A DNA stretch of 20,573 nucleotides from an uncultured Desulfovibrio sp. (GTDB lineage Bacteria > Desulfobacterota > Desulfovibrionia > Desulfovibrionales > Desulfovibrionaceae). A model generated the notes under the pieces. The model did no database searches. It was not told the DNA's origin and saw nothing but the letters and a program-made list of their open reading frames with translations. The position numbers were made by a program, and so were the translations under genes. Location: assembly GCF_949282365.1 (NCBI RefSeq), contig NZ_CASDOY010000035.1:1-20573 (forward strand), read 5' to 3'. Below are positions 20,441 to 20,573 of this stretch, piece by piece. Position 1 is the first letter of the stretch; every line of letters begins with the position of its first letter.

Positions 20441-20573
20441 TTAGCGTCAAATCGACGCGTGGCCGCCCTGTGTTGCGGGGCACGGTGGCGCCCTTCGCCG
20501 GTGCAAGCTGCCGGAATACGGGGCATTCTTTGGCGCATCGCGCCATACCTCCCGTGCGGGGCGGGACGTCGCG

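Noticed and set aside
20274..20546. A 90-codon minus-strand frame ending in ATGA overlap with asd
   Set aside because: It spans the asd -10 element and the AT-rich operator region, and the product has no recognisable features. The overlap with the asd start is probably chance, although a leader ORF cannot be fully excluded.
1..20573. CRISPR array, tRNA genes, transposase, phage or defence genes
   Set aside because: No regularly spaced repeats with spacers, no tRNA-like cloverleaf sequences and no integrase or transposase motifs were seen on either strand.

Overview
The window looks like a piece of chromosome from a high-GC Desulfovibrio-type sulfate reducer (Desulfovibrionaceae). The main reasons are the GC-rich coding with strong third-position GC, the fused CobA/HemD siroheme enzyme (a fusion described in Desulfovibrio), and the general gene set. 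The lineage is an inference from gene content; no taxonomic search was run. I see no prophage, insertion sequence, CRISPR array, tRNA or defence island. Most of the window is housekeeping metabolism separated by unusually structured, GC-rich intergenic DNA.

Left edge (1-1095): the first 29 bases are the 3' end of a 5S rRNA, followed by a rho-independent terminator, so an rRNA operon ends here. About 1 kb follows with no clear intact gene. It holds a polypyrimidine tract, two strong hairpins, a possible frameshifted small cysteine-rich ORF and the first copy of a hairpin-forming intergenic repeat. Next comes a GNAT acetyltransferase (1096-1935, +) whose fold is interrupted by a low-complexity insert of about 95 residues containing a 15-bp tandem repeat.

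Heme/siroheme/purine/pantothenate block (2251-8247): hemW (-) lies opposite a tight + strand operon, pepA, cobA/hemD, purN, with a good sigma70-type promoter at 3492-3520. After purN come two successive hairpin-plus-T-tract structures and then panB (+).

Minus-strand block (8664-20277): a gamma-glutamyltransferase-family hydrolase; a row of a TtuA-like tRNA thiolase, a fused MrfA-MrfB helicase-exonuclease and an AbgA-like M20 amidohydrolase; a fold-type IV aminotransferase; and asd, aspartate-semialdehyde dehydrogenase. The helicase and amidohydrolase genes are only 2 bases apart and are probably translationally coupled. asd has its own terminator, a TATAGT -10 element and an upstream CRP/FNR-like dyad.

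The most interesting items are: (1) the single polypeptide joining a DUF1998/MrfA-type DEAH helicase to a DEDDy exonuclease of the MrfB type through a Pro/Ala-rich linker of about 210 residues; (2) at least three dispersed copies of a hairpin element carrying the box AAAGCGCGTTTGGGG, in which stem pairing is kept while stem sequence varies; (3) the repeat-expanded GNAT; (4) the TtuA-like enzyme with an apparent TTG start; and (5) the possible frameshifted cysteine-rich microprotein behind the rRNA operon.
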